Positions 5,454 to 6,795 of a stretch of DNA of 6,795 nucleotides are shown here, one piece after another. The stretch is from Pedosphaera sp. (GTDB lineage: Bacteria > Verrucomicrobiota > Verrucomicrobiia > Limisphaerales > SXTU01): assembly GCA_009695395.1 (NCBI GenBank), contig SIBB01000199.1, positions 1-6,795 of the forward strand, given 5' to 3'. Under the pieces are notes generated by a model. The model did no database searches, was not told where the DNA came from, and saw only the letters and a list, made by a program, of their open reading frames with translations. The position numbers and the translations under genes were made by a program. Within the stretch, counting starts at the first letter, position 1; each line of letters begins with the position of its first letter.

Positions 5454-6795
5454 ATGAAGTTCAACGCCGTCATCGGAATGCTCTCCTTGTCCGCCACCGC
5501 GTTGGTGGCTGCGCCGGTGGATTACGTGAAGGAAATCCAGCCGTTGCTCGCTCAGCATTGTTACCAGTGCCACGGCGCGACGCAGCCCAAGCACGGCCTC
5601 CGGCTGGACACTGCGGCGTTTGCTATCAAGGGCGGGCAGAGCGGCGCGGCCATCAAGCCCGGTAACTCGTCGGACAGCCTGCTGGTGCAAGTCATATCTG
5701 GCACGCACAAGGACATCACCCGGATGCCTTACAAGAAGCCGCCGTTGTCGGAGGCGCAGGTCACGCTGGTGCGCCGGTGGATTGACGAGGGTGCGAAGGC
5801 TCCGGCAAACGAGCAGCCTGGGAGCAAGGTGCATTGGTCATTCGTCGTGCCGAAGCAGGCGGCCGCCCCGGCTCCAGGACATCCCATTGATGCTTTCATC
5901 CGGTCTCGCCTTGCGAAGGAGAAGCTCACGCCCTCGCCCGAGGCCGACCGCGTCACGCTCATTCGCCGTCTCGCGCTGGACTTGCTTGGCTTGCCGCCGA
6001 TGCCTGCCGAGGTGGATGCGTTTGTGAATGACAAGTCGCCGGATGCTTACGAGAAGGTCGTGGACCGACTGCTCGCGTCGCCGCACTACGGCGAGCGCTG
6101 GGGACGCTGGTGGCTGGACGTGGCGCGTTATGCGGACTCGAACGGCTACAGCATTGATGCGCCGCGCAGCATCTGGCGCTACCGCGATTGGGTCATCGCC
6201 GCGCTGAACCGCGACCTGCCGTTCGACCAGTTCACTATCGAGCAAATCGCCGGCGACATGCTGCCCAACGCGACGCTGGAACAGAGGATTGCTACTGGCT
6301 TCCACCGCAACACGCAGATCAACCAGGAGGGGGGCATTGACAAGGAGCAGTTCCGTATCGAGTCCGTCGTGGACCGCGTGGCGACGACGGGTTACGCGTG
6401 GCTCGGGCTGACCATTGCGTGCGCGAACTGCCACGACCACAAGTTCGACCCGATCTCGCAGAAGGAATACTTCGGCCTCTATGCAATGCTGAACAATCAG
6501 GACGAGCCAGACATCCCGCTCACTTCGCCGGATGAGACGAGGCGCGCAACGGAAATTGAATCGAAGGTGGCAGGCTACATCGCAGACTTGTTCAAGAAGG
6601 ACACGGCCATCGTAGAGCGGGAGTTGAAATGGGAGACCGGCATGACGCCTGAGCAACGGCAGGCGATGCCACAGCTCTGGCGGGAAATCTTCGACGTTCC
6701 TCCCGTGCAACGCACCGCCGCGCAGAAACTCGTGATGGTCACGTCGTTCGTGGAGAACGCGGCTGAGAACAAGACCCATCAGGCCGCCATCAAGA
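5454..6795 (+). CDS. Secreted PSCyt1-DUF1549 protein (Planctomycete-type cytochrome c domain), cut by window edge
   Basis: Open from the ATG at 5454 to the right edge (447 codons); complete members are usually 700-1,100 residues and end in a DUF1553 domain, missing here. A signal peptide (MKFNAVIGMLSLSATALVAA, residues 1-20) directs export. The PSCyt1 domain spans about 23-114, with the heme-binding motif CYQCH (36-40) and a likely axial methionine M91 in TRMPYKKPPLS. DUF1549 spans about 143-345: IDAFIRSRL, LTPSPEADRVTLIRRLALDL, LLASPHYGERWGRWWLDVAR, GFHRNTQINQEGGID, and the closing CANCHDHKFDPIS with a second CxxCH (C323, C326, H327). Such proteins are numerous in Planctomycetes and Verrucomicrobia, often beside DUF1501 or sulfatase genes, and are thought to act in periplasmic polymer or sugar oxidation; the exact role is not established. 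It is separated from the upstream gene by 60 bp and probably begins a new unit. Confidence 0.93.
   Translation, partial: MKFNAVIGMLSLSATALVAAPVDYVKEIQPLLAQHCYQCHGATQPKHGLRLDTAAFAIKGGQSGAAIKPGNSSDSLLVQVISGTHKDITRMPYKKPPLSEAQVTLVRRWIDEGAKAPANEQPGSKVHWSFVVPKQAAAPAPGHPIDAFIRSRLAKEKLTPSPEADRVTLIRRLALDLLGLPPMPAEVDAFVNDKSPDAYEKVVDRLLASPHYGERWGRWWLDVARYADSNGYSIDAPRSIWRYRDWVIAALNRDLPFDQFTIEQIAGDMLPNATLEQRIATGFHRNTQINQEGGIDKEQFRIESVVDRVATTGYAWLGLTIACANCHDHKFDPISQKEYFGLYAMLNNQDEPDIPLTSPDETRRATEIESKVAGYIADLFKKDTAIVERELKWETGMTPEQRQAMPQLWREIFDVPPVQRTAAQKLVMVTSFVENAAENKTHQAAIK

Noticed and set aside
4905..5834. A 309-codon minus-strand frame.
   Set aside because: It is antisense to the 4902 membrane protein and the PSCyt1 start, with a low-complexity Arg/His/Gln-rich sequence; the plus-strand genes carry real motifs.
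5838..6779. A 313-codon minus-strand frame.
   Set aside because: It lies antisense to the DUF1549 coding region, which has strong motif support; codon periodicity of GC-rich genes often leaves the antisense frame open.

Overview
The window (6,795 bp, GC-rich) looks like chromosomal DNA of a verrucomicrobium or a close relative in the Planctomycetes-Verrucomicrobia group. The clearest pointer is the gene at the right edge, which pairs a Planctomycete-type cytochrome c domain (PSCyt1) with a DUF1549 domain; this architecture is typical of that group. Other pointers are starts without a good Shine-Dalgarno sequence, a short palindromic intergenic element, and small membrane protein plus winged-helix regulator pairs. 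The phylum is an inference from gene content; no rRNA is present.

Layout. (1) Positions 1-664, minus strand: the N-terminal half of histidyl-tRNA synthetase (hisS), cut by the window edge. (2) A 229-bp divergent intergenic region (665-893) ending in a 17-bp imperfect palindrome just before the next start. (3) 894-1891, plus strand: a multi-pass membrane protein translationally coupled (GTGA overlap) to a small HTH_34-type winged-helix regulator. (4) A 193-bp gene-free stretch (1892-2084) that carries a second copy of the palindrome's left half, now in a perfect 11-bp inverted repeat, followed by a 72-bp element with near-perfect terminal inverted repeats. (5) From 2085 on, a plus-strand run: ispH (last step of the MEP isoprenoid pathway), a six-helix membrane protein with a conserved-looking Cys-containing C-terminal domain, a tiny and apparently frame-disrupted one-helix membrane ORF, a ferritin-like di-iron protein with a possible membrane helix, and a four-helix membrane protein. 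(6) 5454 to the right edge: a secreted PSCyt1-DUF1549 protein, cut before its expected C-terminal DUF1553 part.

How the parts may work together. The 894-1891 pair looks like a self-contained autoregulated module: the shared ACTCTGCAA element before the pair and after it is a good candidate operator. The ispH-to-4902 run is tightly spaced at two junctions (13 and 16 bp) and could be one transcript, but only ispH has an assigned function, so a common pathway is speculative. hisS and the PSCyt1 gene are probably separate units.

Most of the window is ordinary housekeeping and hypothetical-gene sequence. The points most worth checking are the shared operator-like element, the palindromic repeat, the frame-disrupted small ORF and the di-iron/membrane-protein pair. 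I did not find convincing evidence of a wholly new system. No gene-free stretch exceeds 300 bp, and I saw no tRNA, rRNA, CRISPR array, insertion sequence or clear rho-independent terminator.
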